Assembly (NCBI RefSeq): GCF_014084125.1
Contig: NZ_CP048405.1
Span: 6,882,001 to 6,946,000 of the forward strand
Length of the DNA stretch: 64,000 nucleotides
Origin: Streptacidiphilus sp. PB12-B1b
Lineage (GTDB): Bacteria > Actinomycetota > Actinomycetes > Streptomycetales > Streptomycetaceae
Reading direction: 5' to 3'
The position numbers and the translations under genes were made by a program. Shown piece by piece: positions 38,478-48,212 of this stretch (positions are counted from its first letter, which is position 1; the number at the start of each line of letters is the position of its first letter). The notes below the pieces were generated by a model. That model had not been told where the DNA came from and searched no databases. It saw only the letters and a program-made list of their open reading frames with translations.

Positions 38478-39548
38478 ATGGCGCACGGTGCGCGTCTGGC
38501 CGATTACCAGGCCGCCTCCGGCTCACTGGCCCGGTGCAGCGACAGCGAACTGGGCGCGCTGGTGGACGCCGCCGCGCCGATGGGCTCCGGCATCGGCGGC
38601 ACCTCGGCGCTGCTCCAGGTCGACGGCGTGCCGGTCTTCGTCAAGCGGGTGCCGCTGACCGACCTGGAGCGGCGGCCGGAGAACGTCGGGTCCACGGCGA
38701 ACCTCTTCGGGCTGCCCGCCTTCTGCCACTTCGGCGTCGGCACCATCGGGGGGCCGGGCTTCGGCGCCTGGCGGGAGCTGGCCGTGCACACCATGACCAC
38801 CGACTGGGTGCTGGCGGGGGAGCACGAGGGCTTCCCGCTGATGTACCACTGGCGGGTGCTGCCGCACCCCGGGCAGGCGCTCCCCCGGGAACTGGCCGAC
38901 GTGGAGCAGGCACTCGCCTACTGGGGAGCCGGACCGGGCATGCGCCGCCGGATCGAGGCGCTGCGGGACTCCTCGGCGAGCATCGCGCTGTTCCTGGAGT
39001 ACATCCCGCAGAACCTGCACGACTGGCTCGGCGCCCGGATCGAAGCCGGGGACGAAGCCGCCGACCGCGCCTGCGCCATGGTGGCGGGGCAGTTGGAGGC
39101 GGGCGTCTCCTTCTTCAACGCCCGCGGCCTGCTGCACCTCGACACGCACTTCCAGAACATCCTGACCGACGGCCGGCGCCTGTACTTCGCGGACTACGGC
39201 CTCTCCCTCGCCTCCGGCTTCGACCTCTCCGACGAGGAGGCCGGCTTCTTCGCCCGGCACCGGAGCTACGACCGCTGCTACACCGCCACCCACCTGGTGA
39301 TCTGGCTCGTCACCGCCCTGTACGGCCACCGGCAGGACGAGCGCAGCGCGTTCGTCCGCGCCTGCGCCCAGGGGCTGCGCCCGACGGGCATCCCCGCGCG
39401 GGCCGCCGCGCTCATCGCCCGGCACGCCCCGGTCGCCGCGGTGATGACCGACTTCTACCGGGCGTTCCAACGCGACAGCAGGCAGACCCCGTTCCCGCTG
39501 GAGGCGCTCCGCCGCATCGACGGGCCGGACACCGCGCTCACCGACTGA
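38478..39548 (+). CDS. Protein-kinase-fold protein of unknown function, coupled to coaA
   Basis: The 356-aa product shows a minimal eukaryotic-like kinase/aminoglycoside-phosphotransferase pattern: GSGIGGTSALLQVDG as a possible Gly loop, Lys56 in VFVKRVPL, catalytic loop HLDTHFQNIL (His220, Asp222, Asn227) and FADYG at 237-241 as a DFG equivalent. It lacks the Hanks HRDxKPxN consensus and has no membrane segment, so it may be a small-molecule or lantibiotic-like kinase or a protein kinase of unusual type. ATG 38478 comes one base after the coaA stop with GGAAG seven bases upstream, so it is translationally linked to coaA. I do not recognise a named family member. Confidence 0.8.
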   Translation: MAHGARLADYQAASGSLARCSDSELGALVDAAAPMGSGIGGTSALLQVDGVPVFVKRVPLTDLERRPENVGSTANLFGLPAFCHFGVGTIGGPGFGAWRELAVHTMTTDWVLAGEHEGFPLMYHWRVLPHPGQALPRELADVEQALAYWGAGPGMRRRIEALRDSSASIALFLEYIPQNLHDWLGARIEAGDEAADRACAMVAGQLEAGVSFFNARGLLHLDTHFQNILTDGRRLYFADYGLSLASGFDLSDEEAGFFARHRSYDRCYTATHLVIWLVTALYGHRQDERSAFVRACAQGLRPTGIPARAAALIARHAPVAAVMTDFYRAFQRDSRQTPFPLEALRRIDGPDTALTD

Positions 39549-39584
39549 CGACCCCGGCAGCCTTTTCGGCGGCTGCCGGGGTCG
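39549..39584. terminator. Bidirectional terminator between the kinase-fold gene and glmM
   Basis: A perfect 14-bp stem (39549-39562 with 39571-39584) with an eight-base loop including TTTT lies directly after one stop codon and before the convergent glmM stop. Confidence 0.88.
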
Positions 39585-39608
39585 CGGTGGGGTCGAGCTG
39601 CTTGCGGA

Positions 39609-40967
39609 TCAGCCGAGTTGCTTGCGGACGACGTCGGCGAGGCGCTCGGCGACGGCGTGCACGCGGTCCACGTCGGCGGCTTCGACCATGACCCGGACCA
39701 GCGGCTCGGTGCCCGAGGGACGGAGCAGGACGCGGCCGGTGGTGCCGAGTTCGGCCTCGGCCTCGGCGACGGCGGACAGCAGCACGGCATCGGTCGCGGC
39801 GCGGGACTTGTCCACGCCCTTGACGTTGACCAGGACCTGCGGCAGCCGGGTCATCACCGAGGCCAGCTCGGACGCCGACTGCTTGGTCGCGGCCAGCCGG
39901 GCGGCCAGCATCAGGCCGGTGAGGGTGCCGTCGCCGGTGGTGGCGTGGTCCAGGAAGATCACATGCCCGGACTGCTCACCGCCCAGGTTGTAGCCGTGCT
40001 CCTTCATGGACTCCAGCACGTACCGGTCGCCGACCGCGGTCTGCACCAGGTCGATGCCCTCGCGCTCCATCGCCAGCTTGAAGCCCAGGTTGGACATGAC
40101 CGTGCCGACGACGGTGTTCCGGCTCAGCGTCCCGGCCTCGCGCATGGCCAGCGCCAGCACCGCGAGGATCTGGTCGCCGTCGATCTCGTTGCCCTCGGCG
40201 TCCACCGCCAGGCAGCGGTCGGCGTCGCCGTCGTGGGCGATGCCCAGGTCGGCGCCGTGCTCGAGCACCGCGGCACGCAGCGGGGCCAGGTGGGTCGAGC
40301 CGATGCCGTCGTTGATGTTCAGGCCGTCGGGGGCGTCGCCGATGGTGTGCACCACCTCGGCCCCGGCCCGCCGGAACACCTCCGGCGAGACCTTCGAGGC
40401 CGCGCCGTGGGCGCCGTCGATGACCACCCGCAGGCCGTCCAGCCGGTTGGGCAGCACCGACAGCAGGTGCGCCAGGTACTGCTCGAAGCCCTCGCCGTGG
40501 TCCCGGACCCGGCCCACGGCCTCGCCGGTGGGGCGCTGCCAGTCCTGCCCGCCGAAGCGCTCGAAGTACGCCTCGATGGCGTCCTCGATCTCGTCGTCGA
40601 GCTTGTGGCCGCCGCGCGCCAGGAACTTGATGCCGTTGTCAGGCATGGGGTTGTGGCTGGCCGACAGCATCACCCCGAAGTCCGCGCCGAGCAGCCCGGT
40701 GAGGTACGCCACGGCCGGGGTCGGCAGCACGCCGACGCGCAGCACGTCCACGCCGGACCCGGCCAGGCCCGCGATCACCGCGGCCTCCAGGAACTCACCC
40801 GAGGCCCGTGGGTCCCGACCGACCACCGCCGTCGGGCGGTGCCCCTCGAAGGCTCCGGCGTCGCCCAGCACGTGCGCCGCCGCCACCGACAGCCCCAGCG
40901 CCAGTTCGGCGGTGAGGTCCGCATTGGCAAGGCCGCGCACGCCGTCGGTGCCAAAGAGTCGTCCCAC
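39609..40967 (-). CDS. glmM: Phosphoglucosamine mutase
   Basis: The 452-aa enzyme interconverts glucosamine 6- and 1-phosphate on the way to UDP-GlcNAc. It begins [11 protein letters not shown], has the phosphoserine loop [13 protein letters not shown], the Mg loop DGDADRCL, the sugar-binding GGEQSGHV and phosphate-binding [14 protein letters not shown] 40967 follows GGAGGAA by six bases. It lies downstream of rplM-rpsI, the usual actinobacterial order. Confidence 0.97.
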   Translation of the reverse strand: MGRLFGTDGVRGLANADLTAELALGLSVAAAHVLGDAGAFEGHRPTAVVGRDPRASGEFLEAAVIAGLAGSGVDVLRVGVLPTPAVAYLTGLLGADFGVMLSASHNPMPDNGIKFLARGGHKLDDEIEDAIEAYFERFGGQDWQRPTGEAVGRVRDHGEGFEQYLAHLLSVLPNRLDGLRVVIDGAHGAASKVSPEVFRRAGAEVVHTIGDAPDGLNINDGIGSTHLAPLRAAVLEHGADLGIAHDGDADRCLAVDAEGNEIDGDQILAVLALAMREAGTLSRNTVVGTVMSNLGFKLAMEREGIDLVQTAVGDRYVLESMKEHGYNLGGEQSGHVIFLDHATTGDGTLTGLMLAARLAATKQSASELASVMTRLPQVLVNVKGVDKSRAATDAVLLSAVAEAEAELGTTGRVLLRPSGTEPLVRVMVEAADVDRVHAVAERLADVVRKQLG

Positions 40968-41061
40968 TGATCATTCCTCCGCGACTCGTCTATCCACAAG
41001 GCGGTGCCACTGCACGCGCCCTCCCCCGAGGTCCATCGAACCAGGCCCATCGAACGCACAA

Positions 41062-41092
41062 CACGCCCCGGGAGCCGTGCTCCCGGGGCGTG
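41062..41092 (-). terminator. Terminator after rpsI
   Basis: A perfect 14-bp stem (41062-41075 with 41079-41092) with a three-base loop. A second, imperfect stem-loop (41101-41127) lies between it and the rpsI stop, so two hairpins in a row follow the operon. Confidence 0.8.
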
Positions 41093-41136
41093 ATGTCCAG
41101 CCTCGGCCCCACGAGGGGGCCCCGAGGCAGGGAGGC

Positions 41137-41637
41137 TTAGCGCTTGCTGTACTGCGGCGCCTTGCGAGCCTTCTTGAGACCGGCCTTCTTGCGCTCGACG
41201 GCGCGCGGGTCACGGGTCAGGAAGCCGGCCTTCTTCAGCGCCGGGCGGTTGGCGTCGACGTCGACCTCGTTCAGCGCGCGGGCGACGCCCAGGCGCAGGG
41301 CGTACGCCTGGCCGGAGATGCCGCCGCCGTTGATGCGGGCGATGATGTCGTAACGACCGTCCAGCTCAAGGAGCTTGAACGGCTCGTTGACGATCTGCTG
41401 GTGCACCTTGTTGGGGAGGTACTCCTCCAGGGTGCGACCGTTGATCTTCCACACGCCCGTGCCGGGGACGATGCGCACGCGGGCGATCGCCTCCTTGCGG
41501 CGGCCGAGGCCGGCGGCCGGAACGGCCTCGGCGAAACGGCCCACAAGGGACTCGGTGGTGTACTCGGTGGGCTCCTCGGCCTCGATCTCGAAGGTCTCGT
41601 CGACCTCGAGCGCGGTCTCGGCAGTGGTCTCGGCCAC
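41137..41637 (-). CDS. rpsI: 30S ribosomal protein S9
   Basis: The 166-aa protein has the S9 core from [17 protein letters not shown] to the conserved basic end [12 protein letters not shown], whose last residues contact P-site tRNA. The first 40 residues are an acidic Glu/Thr-rich extension typical of actinobacterial S9. It follows rplM after 44 bases in the rplM-rpsI operon. Confidence 0.98.
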   Translation of the reverse strand: MAETTAETALEVDETFEIEAEEPTEYTTESLVGRFAEAVPAAGLGRRKEAIARVRIVPGTGVWKINGRTLEEYLPNKVHQQIVNEPFKLLELDGRYDIIARINGGGISGQAYALRLGVARALNEVDVDANRPALKKAGFLTRDPRAVERKKAGLKKARKAPQYSKR

Positions 41638-41681
41638 GGTTCTCCTCAGCTACGTTCTTCTAGATTCGGGGGTGGCCGGTA

Positions 41682-42125
41682 TTACTGCGCGACCTGGGTG
41701 ATCTCGAACGGCACCGGACGCTGGGCAGCGTGCGGGTGCTGGTCGCCCGAGTAGACCTTCAGCTTCGAGAGCATCTGACGACCCAGGGAGTTCTTGGGGA
41801 TCATGCCCTTGATGGCCTTCTCGACGGCCTTCTCCGGGTTCTTCTCCAGGAGGTCGTCGTAGCGCACGGAGCGCAGGCCGCCCGGGTAGCCGGAGTGGCG
41901 GTAGGCCAGCTTCTGGGTCTTCTTGTTCCCGGAAAGGTGCACCTTGTCCGCGTTGATGATGATGACGAAGTCACCCATATCAAGGTGCGGCGCGTACACC
42001 GGCTTGTGCTTACCCCGGAGGAGGTTAGCGGCCTGAGAGGCCAGACGGCCGAGAACGACGTCTTCGGCATCGATGACGAGCCACTGACGCTGGACGTCGC
42101 CGGGCTTGGGGCTGTACGTACGCAC
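41682..42125 (-). CDS. rplM: 50S ribosomal protein L13
   Basis: The 147-aa protein contains [52 protein letters not shown] and [15 protein letters not shown] 42125 follows GAAGG by eight bases. It leads the rplM-rpsI operon, with a HrdB-like promoter about 180 bases upstream. Confidence 0.98.
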   Translation of the reverse strand: MRTYSPKPGDVQRQWLVIDAEDVVLGRLASQAANLLRGKHKPVYAPHLDMGDFVIIINADKVHLSGNKKTQKLAYRHSGYPGGLRSVRYDDLLEKNPEKAVEKAIKGMIPKNSLGRQMLSKLKVYSGDQHPHAAQRPVPFEITQVAQ

Positions 42126-42306
42126 GGTCGTAGCCTTCGCTTTTCAGTGAGTGAGTCCTGACAGGACCACCCGGACGATCAGAAGCAGCCAGGACGAGCT
42201 TCCCCGGACGCAATCGGATGGGCACGTCGCTGCTTATCGGCCCGGTGGACCGGCGTACCGACCTCTCACGTGAGATGGAGCGAGCCAATACGCACAACGA
42301 ACTAGC

Positions 42307-42336
42307 AGGATACCGGGACGGACCCGTACGGGTCAA
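42307..42336 (-). promoter_or_regulatory. rplM-rpsI promoter, HrdB type
   Basis: On the minus strand, TTGACC (42336-42331), an 18-base spacer and TATCCT (42312-42307). The expected start near 42300 gives a leader of about 175 bases before GTG 42125. Confidence 0.75.
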
Positions 42337-42388
42337 AATGCCCGCCCGGGACCGCAGTACCCTGCCAGGTCCTTCAGCCCATACTACG

Positions 42389-42533
42389 CCCACCCGTCGC
42401 CCGGCCACCGCCCCCGAGGGAAGCGCTACGCGCCCAGCCCACCCGTCGCCCGGCCACCGCCCCCGAGTGAAGCGCTACGCGCCCAGCCCACCCGTCGCCC
42501 GGCCAGCCCGGCCAGCCCGGCCAGCCCGACCGC
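42389..42533. repeat. 49-bp tandem repeat (about 2.4 copies) followed by a 9-bp tandem repeat
   Basis: Copies start at 42389, 42438 and 42487 (the last is only about 19 bases) with one visible difference between the two full copies. It then runs into three copies of CCCGGCCAG and a degenerate fourth. Each full 49-bp unit includes GAAGCGCTACGCGCCCAG. It is intergenic, between the ABC-F stop and the rplM promoter. Confidence 0.9.
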
Positions 42534-42557
42534 CTTAGCCAAGCCCGGCCCCGGCGG

Positions 42558-44240
42558 CTACCGGTCGCGCTGTACGCGGGTCTCGTCCCAGACCGGCTCG
42601 GGGGCCTCGTACACCCGGCCGTCCGAGCCGAAGACCACGAAGCGGTCGAAGGTCCGGGCGAACCAGCGGTCGTGGGTGACCGACAGCACCGTGCCCTCGA
42701 AGCTCTCCAGCCCCTCCTGAAGTGCCTCCGCGCTCTCCAGGTCCAGGTTGTCGGTCGGCTCGTCCAGCAGCAGCGCGGTCGCACCGGACAGCTCCAGCCG
42801 CAGGATCATCAGCCGGGCCTGCTGGCCGCCGGAGAGATCCTGGAAGCGCTGCTCCTCCTGGCGGTGCAGCTCGTAGCGGCGCAGCACGCTCATCGCGGCC
42901 TTGCGGTCCAGCGCGTGCTCCGACTCCAGGATCTCCCGGGTGGTGCGGCCGAACAGCTCCGGGTGCGCGTGGGTCTGCGCGAAGTGCCCGGGCACCACCC
43001 GGGCGCCGAGCCGGAATCCGCCCCGGTGGGCCACCTGCTCCCCGGCCAGCAGCCGCAGGAAGTGCGACTTCCCGGAGCCGTTGGAGCCCAGCACCGCGAC
43101 CCGCTCGCCGTAGAAGACCTCCAGGTCGAACGGCTGCATCAGCCCGGTCAGCTCCAACTGCTCGCAGGTCAGCGCCCGGACGCCGGTACGGCCGCCCCGG
43201 AGCCGCATGCTGATGCTCTGCTTGCGCGGCGGCTCCGGCGGCGGTCCGATCTCCTCGAACTTGCGCAGCCGGGTGGTGGCCGCCGCGTAGCGCGAGGCCA
43301 TGTCGTGGCTGCGGGCCGCGTAGTCGCGCATGTCCAGCACCAGCTTCTTCAGCTGGGCGTGCTTCTCGTCCCAGCGGCGGCGCAGCTCGTCGTAGCGGGC
43401 GAAGCGGTCCTCGCGGGCGGCGTGGAAGGTGGCGAAGCCGCCGCCGTGCACCCACACCTCGCTGCCAGCCGCGCCCGGCTCCACGCTGACGATCTTCTCG
43501 GCGCTGTTGGCCAGCAGCTCCCGGTCGTGCGAGATGTACAGCACGGTCTTGGCGGTGGTCCGGATCTGCTCCTCAAGCCAGCGCTTGCCGGGGACGTCCA
43601 GGTAGTTGTCGGGCTCGTCCAGCAGCAGCACCTCGTCCGGGCCGCGCAGCAGGGCCTCCAGCACCAGCCGCTTCTGCTCGCCGCCGGAGAGGGTGTTCAG
43701 GCCGCGCCACTGGGCCCGGTCGTAGGGCATGCCCAGGGCGGCCGTGGTGCAGACGTCCCAGATGGTCTCGTACTCGTAGCCGCCGACGTCGGCCCAGTCG
43801 GCGAGCGCCTGGGCGTAGGCGAGCTGCGCCTTCTCGTCGTCCTGGGCCATCATGGCCAGCTCGGCGGCGTCCACCGCGCGGGCGCCGGTGCGGATGCGCG
43901 GGGGCGCGACGGACACCAGCAGGTCGCGTACCGAGGCGTCGTGCGCCAACGCGTGCCCGCTGTCGGCGTCGTCGTCGCGGGCCGCCCCGGCGGCGTCCGC
44001 GCCACGGCCGGTGGTGCCGACGAACTGCCGCATCACGCCCAGCCCGCCGCTGACGGTGACCGAGCCGCCGTGCGGCTGGAGATCACCGGCCACCATCCTG
44101 AGCAGCGTGGTCTTGCCCGCGCCGTTGGCGCCGACCAGGGCGACCGAGGCGCCCTCGCCGACCCGGAAGGACGCGTCGTCGAACAGCACCCGTCCGTCCG
44201 GCAGGTAGTACTCCAGGTGTGAAATCTCGACGTGTCCCAT
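42558..44240 (-). CDS. ABC-F family ATPase
   Basis: The 560-aa protein has two ABC domains and no membrane segment. Domain 1: Walker A GANGAGKTT (37-45), signature LSGGEQKRL, Walker B VLLLDEPDNYLD. Domain 2: GSNGSGKSHFLRLL, signature LSGGQQARL, ALLLDEPTDNLD. The inter-domain linker is basic and helical (RRRWDEKHAQLKKLVLDMRD). ABC-F proteins act on the ribosome as translation factors or give antibiotic resistance; which applies here is not clear. ATG 44240 has no ribosome site, but a GACAAT hexamer ends nine bases upstream, so the message may be nearly leaderless. Divergent from the 44308 gene. Confidence 0.92.
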   Translation of the reverse strand: MGHVEISHLEYYLPDGRVLFDDASFRVGEGASVALVGANGAGKTTLLRMVAGDLQPHGGSVTVSGGLGVMRQFVGTTGRGADAAGAARDDDADSGHALAHDASVRDLLVSVAPPRIRTGARAVDAAELAMMAQDDEKAQLAYAQALADWADVGGYEYETIWDVCTTAALGMPYDRAQWRGLNTLSGGEQKRLVLEALLRGPDEVLLLDEPDNYLDVPGKRWLEEQIRTTAKTVLYISHDRELLANSAEKIVSVEPGAAGSEVWVHGGGFATFHAAREDRFARYDELRRRWDEKHAQLKKLVLDMRDYAARSHDMASRYAAATTRLRKFEEIGPPPEPPRKQSISMRLRGGRTGVRALTCEQLELTGLMQPFDLEVFYGERVAVLGSNGSGKSHFLRLLAGEQVAHRGGFRLGARVVPGHFAQTHAHPELFGRTTREILESEHALDRKAAMSVLRRYELHRQEEQRFQDLSGGQQARLMILRLELSGATALLLDEPTDNLDLESAEALQEGLESFEGTVLSVTHDRWFARTFDRFVVFGSDGRVYEAPEPVWDETRVQRDR

Positions 44241-44248
44241 GGTCAGCA

Positions 44249-44299
44249 ATTGTCCGCTGACCAGCGCCGCCACCCAAACCGGTTTTCCCGGGCTATGCT
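44249..44299. promoter_or_regulatory. Divergent -10-like elements of the ABC-F gene and the 44308 gene
   Basis: Within 67 bp between the two start codons, GACAAT on the minus strand (44254-44249) and TATGCT on the plus strand (44294-44299) each end nine bases before their start codon, and neither gene has a Shine-Dalgarno sequence. The -35 elements are not clear. Confidence 0.45.
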
Positions 44300-44307
44300 C
44301 GCGGCCC

Positions 44308-45396
44308 ATGAGCAACGGGCCAGTGTCGGACCAGAGCACAGAACCGCTCCCCCGGCGGGGGGTGGACACCCAGGGGCGCATCCCCACGTCGTACGGGCCG
44401 GAGAACCCGGTGCGGGAGCACCCGGACACGGGTCACTACCGGGTACGCCCCGGAGCACCGAACCTGCCGATCCCCGAACCGCAGCGGGCCGCCCCGCTCC
44501 CCGGCCAACTCCGGGGCGAGGAACCGCAGTCGGCGGACTCCCGCAGCGCCGAACCGGCGGCCGCCGGGTACGTGATACGACCGGGCGCACCGGGCGACCC
44601 CGCCCACGCCGCGTTCGAGGCCATGGCCGAGCGCAAGCACGTGCTGGACCGGCGCCGACGCCGAATCCGCTGGGGCGCGGCCGGGTTGGTGCTGTGCTGC
44701 CTGGTGGCGGTGTGCGTCGCGCTGCTGACGCCGTCCGCCACGAAGAAGCGTCAGGCCGCCGCGCCGAGGCCGACCTTGGCCCCCAGCGCCCCCGGCGGCG
44801 TCTCGCTCCCCGCACCGACCACGGCCGCTCCCAGCACCTCTGACGAACCGTCAACAACGCCGTCGCCGACCTCGCTGGTGGCCCTGCTCTCCAGCGCCGC
44901 CACCGACCGGGCGCCGATCACCGCGGCCGGCTTCTTCCCCGGACGCACGGTCTCCCTCAACCACCGCTCCTACACCCGGGCGGCGACCGCCGACTCCGGC
45001 TGCGCGGCCGCCGCCTCCCAGGCCCTGGCCGCGGTGCTCACCAGGAACGGCTGCCGCGAGGTGCTCCGGGCCACCTACACCACCGGGACGACCGCGGTGA
45101 CGGTCGGCGTGGCCGTCTTCGACGACGCGGCCCAGGCCGCCGCCGTACGGCAGCAGGCCGCCGGCAACCTGACCTCCCTGCCCGGCGGCGGGGTGGCCGC
45201 CTTCTGCCGGGGCGTGGTGTGCCGACTGTCGGTGAACGCCGTGGGCCGCTACGCCTACTTCACCGTCGCCGGGTACACCAGCGGCAAGCCGGTCCCGGCC
45301 GACGACACCGCGGCCTTCGACGCCGGGAACGACATGAACCAGGTGGTGCTGACCGACCTGGGCACCCGGGCCGGCGCCGAGGCCGCCGCGCACTGA
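44308..45396 (+). CDS. Membrane-anchored protein with four-Cys extracytoplasmic domain (paralogue of the 1232-2407 gene)
   Basis: The 362-aa product has a cytoplasmic Pro/Arg-rich N terminus, RRRRRIR before a single membrane helix at about 122-140, a Pro/Ser/Thr linker, then a domain at about 205-362. The domain contains DSGCAAA, RNGCREVLRATY, VTVGVAVF, AAFCRGVVCRL and YFTVAGYTSG, which align with the 1232-2407 gene including all four Cys. ATG 44308 has no ribosome site and TATGCT ends nine bases upstream. Function unknown; it converges on truA. Confidence 0.8.
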   Translation: MSNGPVSDQSTEPLPRRGVDTQGRIPTSYGPENPVREHPDTGHYRVRPGAPNLPIPEPQRAAPLPGQLRGEEPQSADSRSAEPAAAGYVIRPGAPGDPAHAAFEAMAERKHVLDRRRRRIRWGAAGLVLCCLVAVCVALLTPSATKKRQAAAPRPTLAPSAPGGVSLPAPTTAAPSTSDEPSTTPSPTSLVALLSSAATDRAPITAAGFFPGRTVSLNHRSYTRAATADSGCAAAASQALAAVLTRNGCREVLRATYTTGTTAVTVGVAVFDDAAQAAAVRQQAAGNLTSLPGGGVAAFCRGVVCRLSVNAVGRYAYFTVAGYTSGKPVPADDTAAFDAGNDMNQVVLTDLGTRAGAEAAAH

Positions 45397-45430
45397 CGCC
45401 CGCAGCGCGCGAGCAGCCCGCGAGCGCCCC

Positions 45431-45465
45431 GCGGCGGCCGGTGCCTACCCGGCGTCGGCCGCCGC
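45431..45465. terminator. Possible terminator overlapping the truA end
   Basis: A 10-bp stem (45431-45440 with 45456-45465) with a 15-base loop spans the truA stop codon and follows the convergent 44308 gene. Confidence 0.5.
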
Positions 45466-46374
45466 GCCCGCGCCCCGGGGCGCCAGCACCCGCAGGTTGC
45501 GGGCGGCCCGGCTGCGGGCGGCCAGGTCCTCGTCGGCCGGGTAGCCGACCTCCTCCAGGGTCAGCCCGTGCGGCCGCACCACGCTGACGGCGGAGTTGCG
45601 CACTCCCCCGGCCAACACCTCGGCCGGGAAGCCCACCGGCCGCTGCCCGCCGCCGACCAGCAGCATCGAGCCGACCAGGGCGCGCACCATGTTGTGGCAG
45701 AAGGCGTCGGCCCGGACCGTGCCCACCACCAGCCCGGGCAGCGCCGGGCCGAGCAGCGCGTCCCCGGGGAGCCGCTCCCAGCGGAAGTCCAGCAGCTCGC
45801 GGATGGTCGTGGCGCCCTCACGCTTCTTGCAGTACGCCGCGAAGTCGTGCTCGCCGACCAGCAGCCGCGCCGCCTCGTTCATCAGCTCCACGTCCAGCGG
45901 CCGGTCGTGCCAGAGCACGTGCCCGCGCCGCAGCGGATCCACCCCCGCCTGCGCGTCGCAGACCCGGTAGGCGTACCGGCGCCAGACCGCCGAGAAGCGC
46001 GCGTCGAAGCCGTCCGGGGCCTCGGCGACCCGCCACACCCGGATGTCCCCGGGCAGCCGCCCGGCCAGCCGGCGCCGCAGCTTGTCGCCCTCGGCGGCCC
46101 AGACCTCCCCGGGCAGGTCGACGTGGGCGACCTGGCCCCGGGCGTGCACCCCGGCGTCGGTGCGCCCGGCGACGGTCAGCGGGAAGACCTCGGGCTGCCG
46201 CAGCACCACCCGGACCGCGTCCTCCAGCTCGCCCTGCACGGTCCGCCGGCCGCTCTTCTGCTTGGCCCAGCCGGAGAAGTCCGTGCCGTCGTACGACAGG
46301 TCGAGCCGTACCCGCACCAGGCCCGGCGCCGGGCCGTCCCGGCGCTCCGGCCGCTGCTCGCACTCGCTGGTCAT
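45445..46374 (-). CDS. truA: tRNA pseudouridine(38-40) synthase
   Basis: The 309-aa enzyme isomerises uridines 38-40 of the anticodon arm. [16 protein letters not shown] and the catalytic Asp in [17 protein letters not shown] are present, with [10 protein letters not shown] and [13 protein letters not shown] later. The tail is Ala/Gly-rich and not conserved. It lies downstream of rplQ, with a strong stem-loop between them, as commonly found in bacteria. Confidence 0.96.
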   Translation of the reverse strand: MTSECEQRPERRDGPAPGLVRVRLDLSYDGTDFSGWAKQKSGRRTVQGELEDAVRVVLRQPEVFPLTVAGRTDAGVHARGQVAHVDLPGEVWAAEGDKLRRRLAGRLPGDIRVWRVAEAPDGFDARFSAVWRRYAYRVCDAQAGVDPLRRGHVLWHDRPLDVELMNEAARLLVGEHDFAAYCKKREGATTIRELLDFRWERLPGDALLGPALPGLVVGTVRADAFCHNMVRALVGSMLLVGGGQRPVGFPAEVLAGGVRNSAVSVVRPHGLTLEEVGYPADEDLAARSRAARNLRVLAPRGAGAAADAG

Positions 46375-46404
46375 CGCTGCTCTTCTCCTCGGTGCGGATA
46401 CGGC

Positions 46405-46441
46405 GACGGGCCCGCCTCCCCGAGGGGAGAGCGGGCCCGTC
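46405..46441 (-). terminator. Terminator after rplQ
   Basis: An 11-bp stem (46405-46415 with 46431-46441), a one-base bulge and five more inner pairs with a four-base loop lie 26 bases past the rplQ stop and 31 bases before truA. It should end or reduce alpha-operon transcription. Confidence 0.8.
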
Positions 46442-46467
46442 GACGGACGGTGTGTCGTCCGCGGACC

Positions 46468-46956
46468 TTACTCGGCGGCCTCGGCCGGAGCAGCGTCCTC
46501 GGCCGGAGCGGCGTCCTCGGCGACCGGAGCGGCAGCCTCGGTCTCCTTCACGGAGCGCTTGGTCGCGGCCTCGGCCTCGCCGACAGCGGTCTGGGCCACG
46601 GTGAGGGCCTCGACCAGCTCGATGACGGCCATCGGGGCGTTGTCGCCACGACGGGGGCCGATCTTGGTGATGCGGGTGTAGCCACCGGGGCGGTTCTCGT
46701 AGCGGGGACCGATCTCGGTGAAGAGGGTGTGCAGCACAGACACGTCGGTGATGGTCTTGCGGACCTCACGGCGGTTGTGGATGTCACCCTTCTTGGCCTT
46801 GGTGATCAGCTTCTCCGCCACCGGGCGCAGGCGGCGGGCCTTGGCCTCGGTGGTGGTGATGCGGCCGTACTGGAACAGCTCACGGGCCAGACCGGCGAGC
46901 AGCAGACGCTCGTGGGACGGGCCGCCGCCGAGGCGGGCACCCTTCGCGGGGCGGGG
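46468..46956 (-). CDS. rplQ: 50S ribosomal protein L17
   Basis: The 162-aa protein begins [20 protein letters not shown] and has the L17 core up to [21 protein letters not shown]. The last 45 residues are an acidic Ala/Glu-rich tail common in actinobacteria. ATG 46956 has AAGGAG five bases upstream. Confidence 0.97.
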   Translation of the reverse strand, partial: PRPAKGARLGGGPSHERLLLAGLARELFQYGRITTTEAKARRLRPVAEKLITKAKKGDIHNRREVRKTITDVSVLHTLFTEIGPRYENRPGGYTRITKIGPRRGDNAPMAVIELVEALTVAQTAVGEAEAATKRSVKETEAAAPVAEDAAPAEDAAPAEAAE

Positions 46957-47056
46957 CATGGTGTCTCCTTGTATCTCCGACCCCCGGCCGTACCAGGTAC
47001 CGGGGCGGGCGCAGCAGCACGGTTGCCGCTGCGACTTCTGCACACAGCTGTCAAGA

Positions 47057-47084
47057 GTACGGGACCGCCGGAGCGGTCCCGTAC
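47057..47084 (-). other. Stem-loop between rpoA and rplQ
   Basis: A perfect 12-bp stem (47057-47068 with 47073-47084) with a four-base loop lies 20 bases after the rpoA stop and ahead of rplQ. No T-run follows, so it may be an mRNA processing, stability or partial-termination element. Confidence 0.7.
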
Positions 47085-47103
47085 CGAGGTCGTGCGGTGG
47101 GGC

Positions 47104-48123
47104 TCAGTACTGCTCGGTCTCCGCGAAGCCCGGGTCGTCGTCGTCGGCGCCGAAGGCGTCGGCGGCGGCGGTCGGGTCGAATCCGGGCGGGCTGTCCTTG
47201 AGGGCCAGGCCCATGCCGGCCAGCTTCGCCTTGACCTCGTCGATCGACTTCGCACCGAAGTTGCGGATGTCGAGCAGGTCGGCCTCGGAGCGGGCGACGA
47301 GCTCACCCACGGAGTGGATGCCCTCGCGCTTGAGGCAGTTGTAGGAGCGGACGGTGAGTTCCAGCTCCTCGATCGGCAGGGCGAGGTCGGCGGCCAGGGC
47401 GGCGTCCGTGGGGGACGGGCCCATGTCGATGCCCTCGGCGTCGATGTTCAGCTCGCGGGCGAGACCGAACAGCTCCACCAGGGTCTTGCCGGCCGAGGCC
47501 ATGGCGTCGCGCGGACGCATGGCGGGCTTGGTCTCGACGTCGACGATGAGCTTGTCGAAGTCGGTACGCTGCTCGACTCGGGTCGCCTCGACCTTGTAGG
47601 TGACCTTGAGCACCGGGCTGTAGATGGAGTCGACCGGGATGCGGCCGATCTCCTGGCCCGACTGCTTGTTCTGCACGGCGGAGACGTAGCCGCGACCGCG
47701 CTCGACGGTCAGCTCCATCTCCAGCTTGCCCTTGCCGTTGAGCGTGGCCAGGACCAGCTCGGGGTTGTGCACCTCGACACCGGCCGGGGGCGCGATGTCG
47801 GCGGCGGTGACCAGGCCCGGGCCCTGCTTGCGCAGGTACATCACGACCGGCTCGTCGTGCTCCGAGGAGACGACCAGCTGCTTGATGTTCAGGATGAGGT
47901 CGGTGACGTCCTCCTTGACGCCCGGCACGGTGGTGAACTCGTGCAGGACACCGTCGATCCGGATGCTGGTGACAGCGGCTCCGGGGATCGAGGAGAGGAG
48001 CGTGCGACGGAGCGAGTTGCCGAGGGTGTAGCCGAAGCCCGGCTCCAGCGGCTCGATGACGAACCGGGAGCGGAACTCGTCGACGACCTCTTCGGTCAGC
48101 GACGGACGCTGAGCGATCAGCAT
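47104..48123 (-). CDS. rpoA: RNA polymerase alpha subunit
   Basis: The 339-aa subunit has the N-terminal assembly domain ([37 protein letters not shown]), linker and C-terminal DNA-binding domain ([40 protein letters not shown]). The tail is acidic. It starts with ATG at 48123 and normally follows rpsD in many bacteria; here it follows rpsK. Confidence 0.98.
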   Translation of the reverse strand: MLIAQRPSLTEEVVDEFRSRFVIEPLEPGFGYTLGNSLRRTLLSSIPGAAVTSIRIDGVLHEFTTVPGVKEDVTDLILNIKQLVVSSEHDEPVVMYLRKQGPGLVTAADIAPPAGVEVHNPELVLATLNGKGKLEMELTVERGRGYVSAVQNKQSGQEIGRIPVDSIYSPVLKVTYKVEATRVEQRTDFDKLIVDVETKPAMRPRDAMASAGKTLVELFGLARELNIDAEGIDMGPSPTDAALAADLALPIEELELTVRSYNCLKREGIHSVGELVARSEADLLDIRNFGAKSIDEVKAKLAGMGLALKDSPPGFDPTAAADAFGADDDDPGFAETEQY

Positions 48124-48180
48124 GGGGGGATTCCTCCAGAGAGATCTTCGGCACCCACTATTTGATGCCGACGAAGCAAG

Positions 48181-48212
48181 GATACGGCCCCTGCGCGAAC
48201 AGGGGCCGTATC
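48181..48212 (-). other. Stem-loop between rpsK and rpoA
   Basis: A perfect 13-bp stem (48181-48193 with 48200-48212) with a six-base loop lies 36 bases after the rpsK stop, at the place where rpsD is found in other actinobacteria. Possible partial terminator or mRNA-processing site. Confidence 0.72.

Larger units (their letters stand above)
42126..42557. other. rplM upstream region and tandem-repeat intergenic region (432 bp)
   Basis: The left half carries the rplM-rpsI leader (with a 5-bp stem-loop at 42155-42167) and promoter. The right half is filled by the 49-bp and 9-bp tandem repeats described separately and reaches the ABC-F gene end. No coding sequence is supported here. Confidence 0.6.

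Noticed and set aside
42389-42533. Tandem repeat considered as a CRISPR array
   Set aside because: The units abut directly with no unique spacers, and no cas gene is present.
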